Shown: positions 1-6,944 of the stretch, piece by piece
How the letters are laid out: the number at the start of each line of letters is the position of its first letter
Numbering within the stretch: position 1 is the stretch's first letter
Source of the DNA: Comamonadaceae bacterium
GTDB taxonomy: Bacteria; Pseudomonadota; Gammaproteobacteria; Burkholderiales; Burkholderiaceae_C
Length of the DNA: 11,144 nt
Assembly: GCA_947374705.1 (NCBI GenBank)
Contig: CANCDA010000074.1
Location: 1 to 11,144 of the forward strand
Direction: 5' to 3'
Program-made: the position numbers and the translations under genes
The notes under the pieces: model-generated
Seen by the model: only the letters and a program-made list of their open reading frames with translations
Told to the model about the DNA's origin: nothing
Databases searched by the model: none

Positions 1-648
1 CTGCAAAACTACAGCGAACTGCTCCCTGCTTTGAAGGTGATGCTGGACGACCATGCGTACGGCCTGTCGCGCCGACGATTGACGGTGTCCACCTCAGGGG
101 TCGTGCCCATGATGGATCGACTGGCCCAGGATTGCCCAGTGGCGCTGGCGGTGTCTTTGCATGCGCCCAATGACGAGTTGCGCAGCAACTTGGTGCCGCT
201 GAATAAGAAGTACCCCATTGAAGAGCTTCTGGCGGCTTGTAATCGCTATTTGCAGCACGCCCCGCGTGACTTCATTACTTTCGAGTACTGCATGCTGGAC
301 AAGGTCAACGACCAGCCTGAGCATGCCCTGCAGCTGGTCGAGTTGGTGCGCAAGCATTCCACGGGTGGCGTGTGGTGCAAGTTCAACCTGATTCCGTTCA
401 ACCCCTTCCCGGCGTCCGGTCTATTGCGGTCGGCGCAAAATCAAGTTGTGGCATTTGCCAAAATTCTCATGGATGCTGGTATCGTGACCACCATCCGCAA
501 AACGCGGGGCGATGATATTGATGCGGCCTGCGGCCAATTGGCAGGAGACGTCAAGGATCGAACCCGAGTCGGTGAGCGCATGGCTCAACAACGCACGGTG
601 ATGCTCAAGCCGGTCAAATCATTTGAGAAAAATCACGAGGAGATTTGA
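1..648 (+). CDS. rlmN: Dual-specificity rRNA/tRNA adenine-C2 methyltransferase RlmN (3' part)
   Basis: This is the C-terminal 215 codons of RlmN; the start lies before the window. RlmN is a cytoplasmic radical-SAM enzyme that places a methyl group on C2 of A2503 in 23S rRNA and on A37 of some tRNAs. The reading frame is open from base 1. It shows family motifs in order: a GLSRRRLTVSTSGVVP block early, then SLHAPNDELR, a NLIPFNPFP segment, and near the end RKTRGDDIDAACGQLAGDV. The cysteine in the last motif (codon 529-531) matches the conserved C-terminal catalytic cysteine that forms the methylated/covalent intermediate in this family. The radical-SAM CxxxCxxC cluster must be upstream and is not visible. 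The stop is followed after 3 bases by pilW, so the two are very likely cotranscribed. Nothing looks broken in the visible part. Confidence 0.97.
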   Translation: MQNYSELLPALKVMLDDHAYGLSRRRLTVSTSGVVPMMDRLAQDCPVALAVSLHAPNDELRSNLVPLNKKYPIEELLAACNRYLQHAPRDFITFEYCMLDKVNDQPEHALQLVELVRKHSTGGVWCKFNLIPFNPFPASGLLRSAQNQVVAFAKILMDAGIVTTIRKTRGDDIDAACGQLAGDVKDRTRVGERMAQQRTVMLKPVKSFEKNHEEI

Positions 649-651
649 CGC

Positions 652-1488
652 ATGAGAATGTTCGCTTTGCATCGCTGGTGTCTTGATCGACCAGTTTTTT
701 ACGCCGCGCTCGCTTGCGTGGCCTTGCTGGGCTTGACCGCTTGCGCCTCGGGCGGGGGCGGCTACGAAGCCTCCTCACGCGGCGTTGAGCTGGTGACGGA
801 TTCTGATGAGCCCGAAGCGCGAAAGCGGGCCAAAATCAGGATGCAACTGGCGGTTGGTTACTTCGAGCAAGGTCAAACAACGATCGCGCTCGATGAGATC
901 AAGCAGGCCTTACTGACGGACCCCAGCTTTGCAGAAGCCTTTAACCTGAGGGGGCTCATCTACATGCGCCTCAACGACATGCGCTTGGCCGATGAGAGCT
1001 TCCGTCGTGCGATGACGCTCAATCCCAACGATGCCAATGTGCTTCACAACTATGGTTGGATGCTGTGTCAGCAGACCCGCTACACAGAGTCAGTACAAGC
1101 ATTTTCTCGCGCCATAGCGAACCCGACCTACGGTGGAAGAGCAAAAACCTGGATGACCCAAGGCTTGTGTCAAGTCAGAGCGGGCCAACTGGTGGAAGCT
1201 GAGCACAGTTTGGCAAAATCGTATGAGCTGGATGCGGGCAATCCGATCACGGGTTACAACTTGACTTTGTTGCTCCTCCAGCGCGGTGATTTGAGCCGTG
1301 CGCAGTTTTATATTCGACGCCTCAATAACAGTGAGTTGGCCAACGTGGAGTCCCTTTGGTTGGGCATCAAAGTGGAGCAGCGACTAGGCAATACAGAAGC
1401 CTTGGAGCAACTGGCGGGGCAACTTCGCAAGCGCTATCCGCAGTCGCGGGAGCTTGGGGCATTTGAGCGGGGAGCTTTTAATGAGTGA
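652..1488 (+). CDS. pilW: Type IV pilus biogenesis/stability TPR lipoprotein PilW (PilF)
   Basis: This 278-residue protein is predicted to be an outer-membrane lipoprotein. An N-terminal hydrophobic signal (about residues 14-30) ends in the lipobox L28-T-A-C31, followed by a glycine-rich linker. From about residue 60 it is a run of TPR units (for example 62-95 and 96-129), with typical Gly/Tyr/Ala and Pro spacing. PilW/PilF pilotins help the PilQ secretin assemble and stabilise type IV pili. The position between rlmN and rodZ is the usual one for this gene in betaproteobacteria, which supports the name over a generic TPR protein. Two cysteines outside the lipobox, C139 and C173, sit in neighbouring TPR helices and could form a periplasmic disulfide; this is inference. 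The start is an ATG 8 bases after AGGAGA (638-643). Its 3' end overlaps rodZ by 8 bases. Confidence 0.9.
   Translation: MRMFALHRWCLDRPVFYAALACVALLGLTACASGGGGYEASSRGVELVTDSDEPEARKRAKIRMQLAVGYFEQGQTTIALDEIKQALLTDPSFAEAFNLRGLIYMRLNDMRLADESFRRAMTLNPNDANVLHNYGWMLCQQTRYTESVQAFSRAIANPTYGGRAKTWMTQGLCQVRAGQLVEAEHSLAKSYELDAGNPITGYNLTLLLLQRGDLSRAQFYIRRLNNSELANVESLWLGIKVEQRLGNTEALEQLAGQLRKRYPQSRELGAFERGAFNE
1469..1474 (+). promoter_or_regulatory. Ribosome binding site of rodZ
   Basis: GGGGAG lies inside the 3' end of pilW, 6 bases before ATG 1481. It fixes the rodZ start there rather than at the upstream in-frame TTG at 1454, which would add nine residues unlike the family and has no comparable site. 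Confidence 0.7.
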
Positions 1489-2446
1489 TCTTGACCTTAG
1501 CCTTGCTGCTTCAAGCGAAGCCAATGGGAAGGACAACGAAGCCGACGCAGAAAGTGCAGGCGCGTTGATTAAAGCGGCGCGTGAGCGTAGTGGCCTTCAC
1601 ATCGCTGCATTGGCCGTTTCGTTGAAAGTGCCCGTCAAGCGACTTGAAGCCTTGGAAGCGGATCAATGGGACAGTTTTCCCGATGCTGTATTTGTGCGTG
1701 CGCTGGCCTCCAGCGTCTGCCGCAGCTTAAAAATTGACCCGGTTCCTGTGCTTGCGCGGCTGCCCAAAGCCGTGATGCAAAGCCCTTTGGTCGGCTCTAA
1801 AGGGATCAACACACCTTTGGCAGTGCCGGGAATGGCGCAGAGCAGTTCTGCCTTGAATCAGTTGTCCAAGCCAGTCGTCCTGACCGGCTTGGCTTTATTG
1901 GCGGGTGCATTGGTTTTGATTTTTTTCCCCGATATGAGTCGCATCGAGGAGGTGGTCGTCAGCCCTAACCAAGCCGTGTTCCCGTCTGTGCCCACAACAG
2001 AGTCCGTTTCCGCGACTTCAACAGATCCGATGGTTGAAAAGGTCAACGGCAACGAGCCGGTGGTGAGCAACGCTTTGGCTGCAAGCGCCTCAGCCCTGGT
2101 CACAGCGAATGTCAGCGGTACGGCAACGCTTGGCACTGTGCCGCCTGTATCTGCGAGTCCCGGTGTTGCGTTGGTTAAGCCCATTGCACCCCCCGCAGAG
2201 CTCGTCGCTTCGGGCGTGTTGATCATTAAATCCAAAGCCCCCTCTTGGGTCGAGGTGACCGATGCCAAAGGCGTGGTTCAGCTCCGAAGAATTTTGGAGT
2301 CGGGTGAACTGGTTGACGTGGCCGGTGCTTTGCCGATGGCGGTTGTGGTGGGGCGTGCGGATGTCATTGAGGTTCAGCTGCGTGGAAAATCTTTCGATCT
2401 GCAAGCCGTCACCAAATCCAATGTAGCCCGATTTGAGGTGAAATAG
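1481..2446 (+). CDS. rodZ: Cytoskeleton protein RodZ
   Basis: This is a bitopic inner-membrane protein of 321 residues that links the MreB actin-like filaments to the peptidoglycan elongation machinery and so sets rod shape. Residues 28-95 form the cytoplasmic helix-turn-helix domain of the RodZ/HTH_25 type (LIKAARERSGL, LKVPVKRLEALE, and W63 followed by FPDAVFVRALA). A single membrane segment spans about 132-149. A long Ala/Val/Ser/Thr/Pro-rich periplasmic linker runs to about 242. The C-terminal DUF4115 beta domain covers about 243-318, starting GVLIIKSKAPSWVEV. The start is taken as ATG 1481 on the strength of its ribosome binding site; it lies within pilW, giving an 8-base overlap that suggests coupled translation. 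Its stop TAG shares a base with the GTG start of ispG. The rodZ-ispG-hisS order is the same as in E. coli. Confidence 0.93.
   Translation: MSDLDLSLAASSEANGKDNEADAESAGALIKAARERSGLHIAALAVSLKVPVKRLEALEADQWDSFPDAVFVRALASSVCRSLKIDPVPVLARLPKAVMQSPLVGSKGINTPLAVPGMAQSSSALNQLSKPVVLTGLALLAGALVLIFFPDMSRIEEVVVSPNQAVFPSVPTTESVSATSTDPMVEKVNGNEPVVSNALAASASALVTANVSGTATLGTVPPVSASPGVALVKPIAPPAELVASGVLIIKSKAPSWVEVTDAKGVVQLRRILESGELVDVAGALPMAVVVGRADVIEVQLRGKSFDLQAVTKSNVARFEVK
2435..2440 (+). promoter_or_regulatory. Ribosome binding site of ispG
   Basis: GAGGTG lies 5 bases before GTG 2446 and 11 bases before ATG 2452, which favours the GTG. The alternative ATG would shorten IspG by only two residues. Confidence 0.5.
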
Positions 2447-3720
2447 TGAGCATGTCTTTACCGATTGACGTGGCATACCCTCAGCCTCGCCAGACCCAAC
2501 AGTCGCGCGTGAGTTGGGGCTCTAATGTCGTGACCGTGGGCGGCGACGCGCCAGTGCGCGTGCAGTCCATGACCAATACCGACACGGTGGATGTCATTGG
2601 CACGGCCATCCAAGTCAAAGAATTGGCATTGGCGGGCTCAGAGATGGTTCGCATCACGGTCAATACGCCCGAGGCGGCCCAAGCAGTGCCGCACATCCGC
2701 GAGCAGCTTGACCGCATGGGGATTGACGTTCCGTTGATTGGTGACTTTCACTACAACGGCCACACCCTGCTCAGTCAACACCCGGCATGCGCCGAAGCTT
2801 TGTCAAAGTACCGCATCAACCCCGGCAATGTGGGCAAGGGTGACAAGCGTGACCGTCAGTTCGGGCAAATGATTGAAGCCGCCATGCGCTGGAACAAGCC
2901 GGTTCGCATCGGCGTGAACTGGGGTAGCCTCGATCAAGAATTGCTGGCCAGTTTGATGGACGAGAACAGTCGTCGTGCCGTGCCCTGGGATGCCAAGCCT
3001 GTGATGTATGAGGCGCTCATCACTTCCGCCCTTGATTCAGCTAAACGTGCCGAAGCCATGGGCATGGCTGGCCGTCAAATCATGCTGTCCTGCAAGGTCA
3101 GTGGCGTGCAAGATTTGATTTCGGTTTACCGTGAATTGGCCCGGCGCTGCGATTACCCACTTCACTTGGGTTTGACCGAAGCGGGCATGGGCGGCAAGGG
3201 GACGGTGACTTCATCCGCGGCTTTGGCGATTCTCTTGCAAGAGGGCATTGGTAACACCATTCGCGTTTCACTAACGCCCCAGCCGGGTGAGTCACGCACA
3301 CAAGAGGTGGTCATCGCCTCAGAGATTTTGCAGGCTCTGGGGTTAAGAACTTTTGTGCCCAGCGTCACCGCGTGTCCCGGTTGCGGCCGCACCACCAGCA
3401 CGACGTTTCAAGAGTTGACGCAACAAATTGACGACTTCCTTAGAGACAAAATGCCGGTCTGGCGCAAGCAGTACCCGGGCGTTGAGACGCTGCGCGTGGC
3501 GGTCATGGGCTGCATCGTCAACGGCCCCGGGGAGAGCAAACATGCCGACATCGGCATTAGTTTGCCCGGCACGGGGGAGGCCCCCGCCGCCCCCGTCTTC
3601 ATCGACGGTGAAAAACGCATGACCTTGCGCGGGGAATCCATTGCACAGGATTTCCAAAAAGTGGTTGAAAACTACATTGAAAAACGTTTTGGCACTTCGG
3701 TGGTTACTGAAACGGTCTAA
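2446..3720 (+). CDS. ispG: 4-hydroxy-3-methylbut-2-en-1-yl diphosphate synthase (flavodoxin) IspG
   Basis: IspG (GcpE) carries out the penultimate step of the MEP isoprenoid pathway, reductive ring opening of methylerythritol cyclodiphosphate to HMBPP, using a 4Fe-4S cluster in the cytoplasm. The N-terminal TIM barrel is clear (VRVQSMTNTDT at about 38-48). The C-terminal domain carries the cluster ligands: C310 and C313 in CPGCGRTT, C356 in VMGCIVNGPGE, and E363 in the same motif. At 424 residues it is longer than the E. coli enzyme (about 372). The extra length lies before C310, plus about 11 residues between C313 and C356; this longer form is usual in betaproteobacteria. The start is GTG 2446, overlapping the rodZ stop by one base (TAGTG). 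hisS follows after 9 bases. All cluster ligands are present, so it should be active. Confidence 0.96.
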   Translation: MSMSLPIDVAYPQPRQTQQSRVSWGSNVVTVGGDAPVRVQSMTNTDTVDVIGTAIQVKELALAGSEMVRITVNTPEAAQAVPHIREQLDRMGIDVPLIGDFHYNGHTLLSQHPACAEALSKYRINPGNVGKGDKRDRQFGQMIEAAMRWNKPVRIGVNWGSLDQELLASLMDENSRRAVPWDAKPVMYEALITSALDSAKRAEAMGMAGRQIMLSCKVSGVQDLISVYRELARRCDYPLHLGLTEAGMGGKGTVTSSAALAILLQEGIGNTIRVSLTPQPGESRTQEVVIASEILQALGLRTFVPSVTACPGCGRTTSTTFQELTQQIDDFLRDKMPVWRKQYPGVETLRVAVMGCIVNGPGESKHADIGISLPGTGEAPAAPVFIDGEKRMTLRGESIAQDFQKVVENYIEKRFGTSVVTETV

Positions 3721-3729
3721 CCCGCACCC

Positions 3730-5043
3730 ATGACAGAGAAAACAAGCGCCACCAGGGCGAATAAACTGGTTGCCGTTAAAGGCATGAACGACATTTTGCC
3801 GCCTGAGTCAGCCCGTTGGGAGTGGCTGGAGGCGCAGGTTCGCACGCTCATGGCACGTTATGCCTATGCCAATATCCGCACACCCATTGTGGAGCCTACG
3901 CCCTTGTTTGTGCGCAGCCTGGGCGAGGTGACGGATATTGTTGAGAAAGAGATGTACTCCTTTGAAGACCGTCTCAATGGTGAGCCCCTGACGCTGCGCC
4001 CTGAGAACACAGCTGGCGTGGTGCGCGCCGTGGTAGAGCACTCCATGCTTTATGAAGGCGGCAAACGTCTGTACTACATGGGCCCGATGTTTCGGCACGA
4101 GCGGCCACAGCGGGGACGCTATCGGCAGTTTCACCAGATCGGCGCGGAAGCACTGGGTTTTGCAGGCGCTGAAGTCGATGCAGAGTTGATTCTGCTGGCC
4201 GATTCCCTGTGGAAGTTGCTCGGTCTCCAGGACGTGCGACTCGAATTGAACAGCTTGGGTCAGCCCGAAGAACGCAAGTTGCACCGAGCGGCGCTCATCG
4301 CTTACTTTGAGCAGCACGTCGATCAGTTGGATGAGGATTCGCGTCGTCGTTTGCACCTGAACCCCCTGCGTATTTTGGACACCAAAAATCCGGCGATGCA
4401 GGCGCTGGTTGAGGCGGCCCCCAAGCTCATCGAGTTCCAGGGTGAGGCCTCTTTAGGTCACTTCAACCGGGTACGCGCCATTCTGGATGCGAACGGTGTG
4501 GCCTATAGCTTGAACCCGCGCTTGGTGCGTGGCATGGACTACTACAACCTGACGGTTTTTGAGTTCATCACCACCCGTCTGGGCTCGCAAGGCACGATTT
4601 GCGGTGGAGGTCGATTTGACTACTTGATTGAACAAATCGGTGGTAAACCTGCTCCAGCCGTGGGCTGGGCACTGGGTGTAGAACGTGTGCTGGAGTTGCT
4701 CAAAGAACAAAATTCAGATGTCGCCCCGCCTGCGCTGAATGTGTATGCGGTTGTGCCCGAGTTGGATGCCTTGCCTGTGGCCATGAAGTGCTTGCAAGAG
4801 CTACGTGCGGCAGGCCTGCGTGTCCAGATGCACGCGGGCACAGGCGACGCCATGGGCAGCATGAAGTCCCAGTTCAAACGGGCCGACGCCAGCGGCGCGC
4901 GCTATGCCCTGATCTTTGGTGCTGACGAGCTGAGTCAGAACTTGGTGACGGTGAAATCATTGCGCGACGGTTCGGGCGCGCAGACGATGCAGTCACTGCT
5001 TGCCGTCTCCGACTGGGCGAGCCACTTACAATCACAGGCTTGA
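3730..5043 (+). CDS. hisS: Histidine--tRNA ligase
   Basis: This 437-residue class II aminoacyl-tRNA synthetase charges tRNA-His in the cytoplasm and acts as a homodimer. Class II landmarks are all visible: KGMNDILPPES near the N-terminus, motif 2 around residues 115-136 (GPMFRHERPQRGRYRQFHQ), the histidine-specific motif with R267 in LVRGMDYYN, and motif 3 with R319 in GWALGVERVLELL. The last roughly 100 residues form the HGTP anticodon-binding domain. The start ATG lies 9 bases after the ispG stop and has no clear Shine-Dalgarno sequence, so translation probably relies on coupling to ispG. The start is supported by its agreement with the normal N-terminus of the family. A 61-base gap separates it from yfgM. 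Confidence 0.97.
   Translation: MTEKTSATRANKLVAVKGMNDILPPESARWEWLEAQVRTLMARYAYANIRTPIVEPTPLFVRSLGEVTDIVEKEMYSFEDRLNGEPLTLRPENTAGVVRAVVEHSMLYEGGKRLYYMGPMFRHERPQRGRYRQFHQIGAEALGFAGAEVDAELILLADSLWKLLGLQDVRLELNSLGQPEERKLHRAALIAYFEQHVDQLDEDSRRRLHLNPLRILDTKNPAMQALVEAAPKLIEFQGEASLGHFNRVRAILDANGVAYSLNPRLVRGMDYYNLTVFEFITTRLGSQGTICGGGRFDYLIEQIGGKPAPAVGWALGVERVLELLKEQNSDVAPPALNVYAVVPELDALPVAMKCLQELRAAGLRVQMHAGTGDAMGSMKSQFKRADASGARYALIFGADELSQNLVTVKSLRDGSGAQTMQSLLAVSDWASHLQSQA
5027..5032 (+). promoter_or_regulatory. Possible -10 box ahead of yfgM-bamB
   Basis: TACAAT, a 5 of 6 match to the sigma-70 -10 hexamer, sits at the very end of hisS about 72 bases before yfgM. No convincing -35 is found at normal spacing; the nearest TTG-type hexamer (TTGCCG, 5000-5005) is 21 bases away. 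An internal promoter here is possible but weakly supported. Confidence 0.25.
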
Positions 5044-5104
5044 AAGCTTGGCGAGACAGACGCTGGCGAAGTGAAGCGCCGTCCTCAATCAACTAGAAAA
5101 CCTT

Positions 5105-5782
5105 ATGGCCAATCAACTCGATCTCGAAGAACAAGAACAGCTTGATCAACTTAAGCATTTCTGGGCACAGTATGGCAACCTGATCACTTGGTTGTTGATT
5201 GCGGTGTTGTCGGTGTTTGCCGCCTGGAATGCGTACCAATACTGGCAGCGCAATCAAGCCACACAAGCGGCTGCGCTTTTTGATGAGTTGGAGCGCGTGG
5301 CCAAGGGTAACGATACGGCCAAACTAGACCGTGTTTTGGGGGACATGAAGGATAAGTTCGCCTCCACCACCTACGCCCAGCAAGCGGCCTTGTTAACGGC
5401 AAAAGTTTATTTTGAAGCCGGCAAGTTGGATGAGGCGAAGTCCACCTTGTCATGGGTGGCTGATAAATCTTCGGATACGGGCTACCAGGCTCTAGCTCGC
5501 TTGCGTTTGGCAGGCATTTTGCTAGAGTCCAAGGCCTATGACGAGGCTCTCAAACAGCTCGCTAACACCTTCCCCGGTGACTTCGCGCCTTTGGTGGCAG
5601 ACCGTCGCGGTGATATTTACCTGGCCCAGGGAAAGAAGAGCGAAGCGGGTGTGGAGTTTTTGAAGGCCTATCAAAGTTTGGATGAGGGTGCTGAGTACCG
5701 CCGTTTGGTTGAAGTGAAGATGGCTTCATTGGGACTCAGTGTGCCCCTGGCTAAAACCGAACCTGTTGGAGAGAAAAAGTGA
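5105..5782 (+). CDS. yfgM: YfgM-family membrane-anchored TPR protein (ancillary SecYEG translocon subunit)
   Basis: This 225-residue protein has a short acidic cytoplasmic N-terminus, one membrane anchor at about residues 25-42 (ITWLLIAVLSVFAAW) followed by a YQYWQRNQ turn, and then a periplasmic helical TPR-like domain (TPR_21 family) to the end. In E. coli, YfgM binds the SecYEG translocon together with the chaperone PpiD and helps hand over periplasmic and outer-membrane proteins. The function here is inferred from family and from its conserved place between hisS and bamB. The length is close to that of the E. coli protein. The ATG at 5105 has no strong ribosome binding site. The stop codon overlaps the bamB start (GTGA), so the two genes are translationally linked, matching their shared role in envelope protein biogenesis. 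Confidence 0.9.
   Translation: MANQLDLEEQEQLDQLKHFWAQYGNLITWLLIAVLSVFAAWNAYQYWQRNQATQAAALFDELERVAKGNDTAKLDRVLGDMKDKFASTTYAQQAALLTAKVYFEAGKLDEAKSTLSWVADKSSDTGYQALARLRLAGILLESKAYDEALKQLANTFPGDFAPLVADRRGDIYLAQGKKSEAGVEFLKAYQSLDEGAEYRRLVEVKMASLGLSVPLAKTEPVGEKK
5768..5773 (+). promoter_or_regulatory. Ribosome binding site of bamB
   Basis: GGAGAG lies inside the end of yfgM, 5 bases before GTG 5779, and supports that non-ATG start. The peptide from this start has an intact signal sequence and lipobox. Confidence 0.65.
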
Positions 5783-6921
5783 GATCAACATTTCGCGTTT
5801 TCGCTCGCTACCTGAGAGGCGTACTGCCACTGTGCGTGTTGGGTGCGTTGGTCGCCTGTTCGGGGACACCGCAAAAGCACACACCAGCGGCGCTTTCGCC
5901 TAACGCGGCCCTCATCAGTGTCAAGCAAGTTTGGACGGCCAAAGTCGGCGAAGTGACTTTCCCGGTGAACGCGCAAGTCAGCGACCAGCGCATTGCCGTA
6001 GCCAGTGCGGCGGGTGTCGTGATGGTTTTGGATGCCAACACTGGCGCGCAAGTTTGGCGTGCTTCGGTCGGTACGTCTTTGGCTGCGGGTGCGGGTTACG
6101 ACGGACAAGTGGCCGCAGTCATTACGCGAAACAATGAGTTGATTGCCCTGGAGTCGGGTCGCGAGTTGTGGCGTCAGCAGTTGACGGCACAAAGCTACAC
6201 CGCACCGCTGGTGGCGGGTGGGCGTGTATTTGTGTTGGCGGCGGATCGCTCGGTCAGTGCTTACGACGGGCAATCAGGTCGGCGTTTGTGGAATCAACAG
6301 CGCCCCGGTGAGGCACTGGTATTGCGCCAGCCCGGTGTCTTGTTGGCCGTGGGAGATACCTTGGTCACGGGAATGTCGGGCAAGCTGTTGGGGATGAATC
6401 CTTTGAATGGCAGCATCCGTTGGGAGGCACCCATTGCCTCGCCTCGTGGCACCAATGATGTCGAGCGTCTGGTGGATTTGGTGGGACCGGCCCATCGCCT
6501 AGGCAATATGGTTTGCGCACGGGCTTTTCAGGCCGCAGTGGGTTGCGCTGATGCCAGTCGTGGCCTCTTGCTGTGGAGCAAGCCTGGCTCGGGGTCTGTG
6601 GGCCTGACGGGTGATGAGCCATTGATTTACGGTGTTGAAGCTGACAGTAGCGTGATCGCTTGGCGGCGCGCTGACGGCGAGCGGGCCTGGGCCACTGAGC
6701 ATCTGCGCTACCGTGATTTGAGCGCGCCTGTGCTCGCGGGTCAGTCGGTGGTGGTCGGCGATGGCGCGGGGCTCTTGCACTTTCTATCGCGTGACAAAGG
6801 CGTCCCTCAGACGCGTGTGAGCACCGATGGTTCGGCCATCGTGACTGCACCGGTTTGGACGGGCAGCACCGTGGTTGTGGTGACACGCAATGGCAATATC
6901 TTTGGTTTTAGGCCTGAGTAA
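5779..6921 (+). CDS. bamB: Outer membrane protein assembly factor BamB
   Basis: This is a 380-residue lipoprotein of the BAM complex, which folds and inserts beta-barrel proteins into the outer membrane; BamB is the beta-propeller subunit that binds BamA. The N-terminal signal ends in lipobox L24-V-A-C27. The rest is a series of PQQ-like propeller repeats, seen as recurring units such as VLDANTGAQVWRASVG, ALESGRELWRQQL, AYDGQSGRRLWNQQ and MNPLNGSIRWEA. The family-typical loop with RGTNDVERLVDL is at residues 223-234, in the region used for BamA contact in this family. The last strand ends GNIFGFRPE, as in other BamB proteins. The start is GTG 5779, overlapping the yfgM stop. The length is normal (E. 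coli 392). der follows after 23 AT-rich bases. Confidence 0.95.
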   Translation: MRSTFRVFARYLRGVLPLCVLGALVACSGTPQKHTPAALSPNAALISVKQVWTAKVGEVTFPVNAQVSDQRIAVASAAGVVMVLDANTGAQVWRASVGTSLAAGAGYDGQVAAVITRNNELIALESGRELWRQQLTAQSYTAPLVAGGRVFVLAADRSVSAYDGQSGRRLWNQQRPGEALVLRQPGVLLAVGDTLVTGMSGKLLGMNPLNGSIRWEAPIASPRGTNDVERLVDLVGPAHRLGNMVCARAFQAAVGCADASRGLLLWSKPGSGSVGLTGDEPLIYGVEADSSVIAWRRADGERAWATEHLRYRDLSAPVLAGQSVVVGDGAGLLHFLSRDKGVPQTRVSTDGSAIVTAPVWTGSTVVVVTRNGNIFGFRPE

Positions 6922-6944
6922 ATTTAGTTTTTAGGCTTAATCGA

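Noticed and set aside
1454..1480. Upstream TTG start for rodZ
   Set aside because: It adds nine residues with no family likeness, while ATG 1481 has a well-spaced GGGGAG.
3571..3596. ACGGGGG/CCCCCGT inverted repeat in ispG
   Set aside because: Only 7 bp in a GC-rich segment coding for Gly-Glu-Ala-Pro-Ala-Ala-Pro; best explained by codon use.
4810..4819. 10-bp palindrome GCAGGCCTGC inside hisS
   Set aside because: Lies in conserved coding sequence with no loop; it shares GCAGGCCT with the hflX inverted repeat but I saw no family of such repeats in the window.
5039..5045. CTTGAAA, a match to the heat-shock sigma-32 -35 box, at the end of hisS
   Set aside because: No CCCAT-type -10 element occurs at the needed distance downstream; likely chance overlap with the hisS stop codon.
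5046..5082. Weak GGCG/CGCC stems in the hisS-yfgM gap as a possible terminator
   Set aside because: Stems are only about 4 bp and no T-run follows.
6365..6886. Long antisense open frame (173 codons) opposite bamB, and similar antisense frames opposite hisS, der and hflX
   Set aside because: They lie wholly opposite well-identified genes, have no ribosome binding sites I could see and give low-complexity or Arg/Pro/His-rich peptides typical of reverse frames in GC-rich coding DNA.
6906..6936. Direct repeat TTTTAGGC at the end of bamB and before der, with palindromic TAAATTTA between
   Set aside because: Short and AT-rich, with the first copy coding for the BamB C-terminus; no stem plus T-run for a terminator and no promoter spacing.
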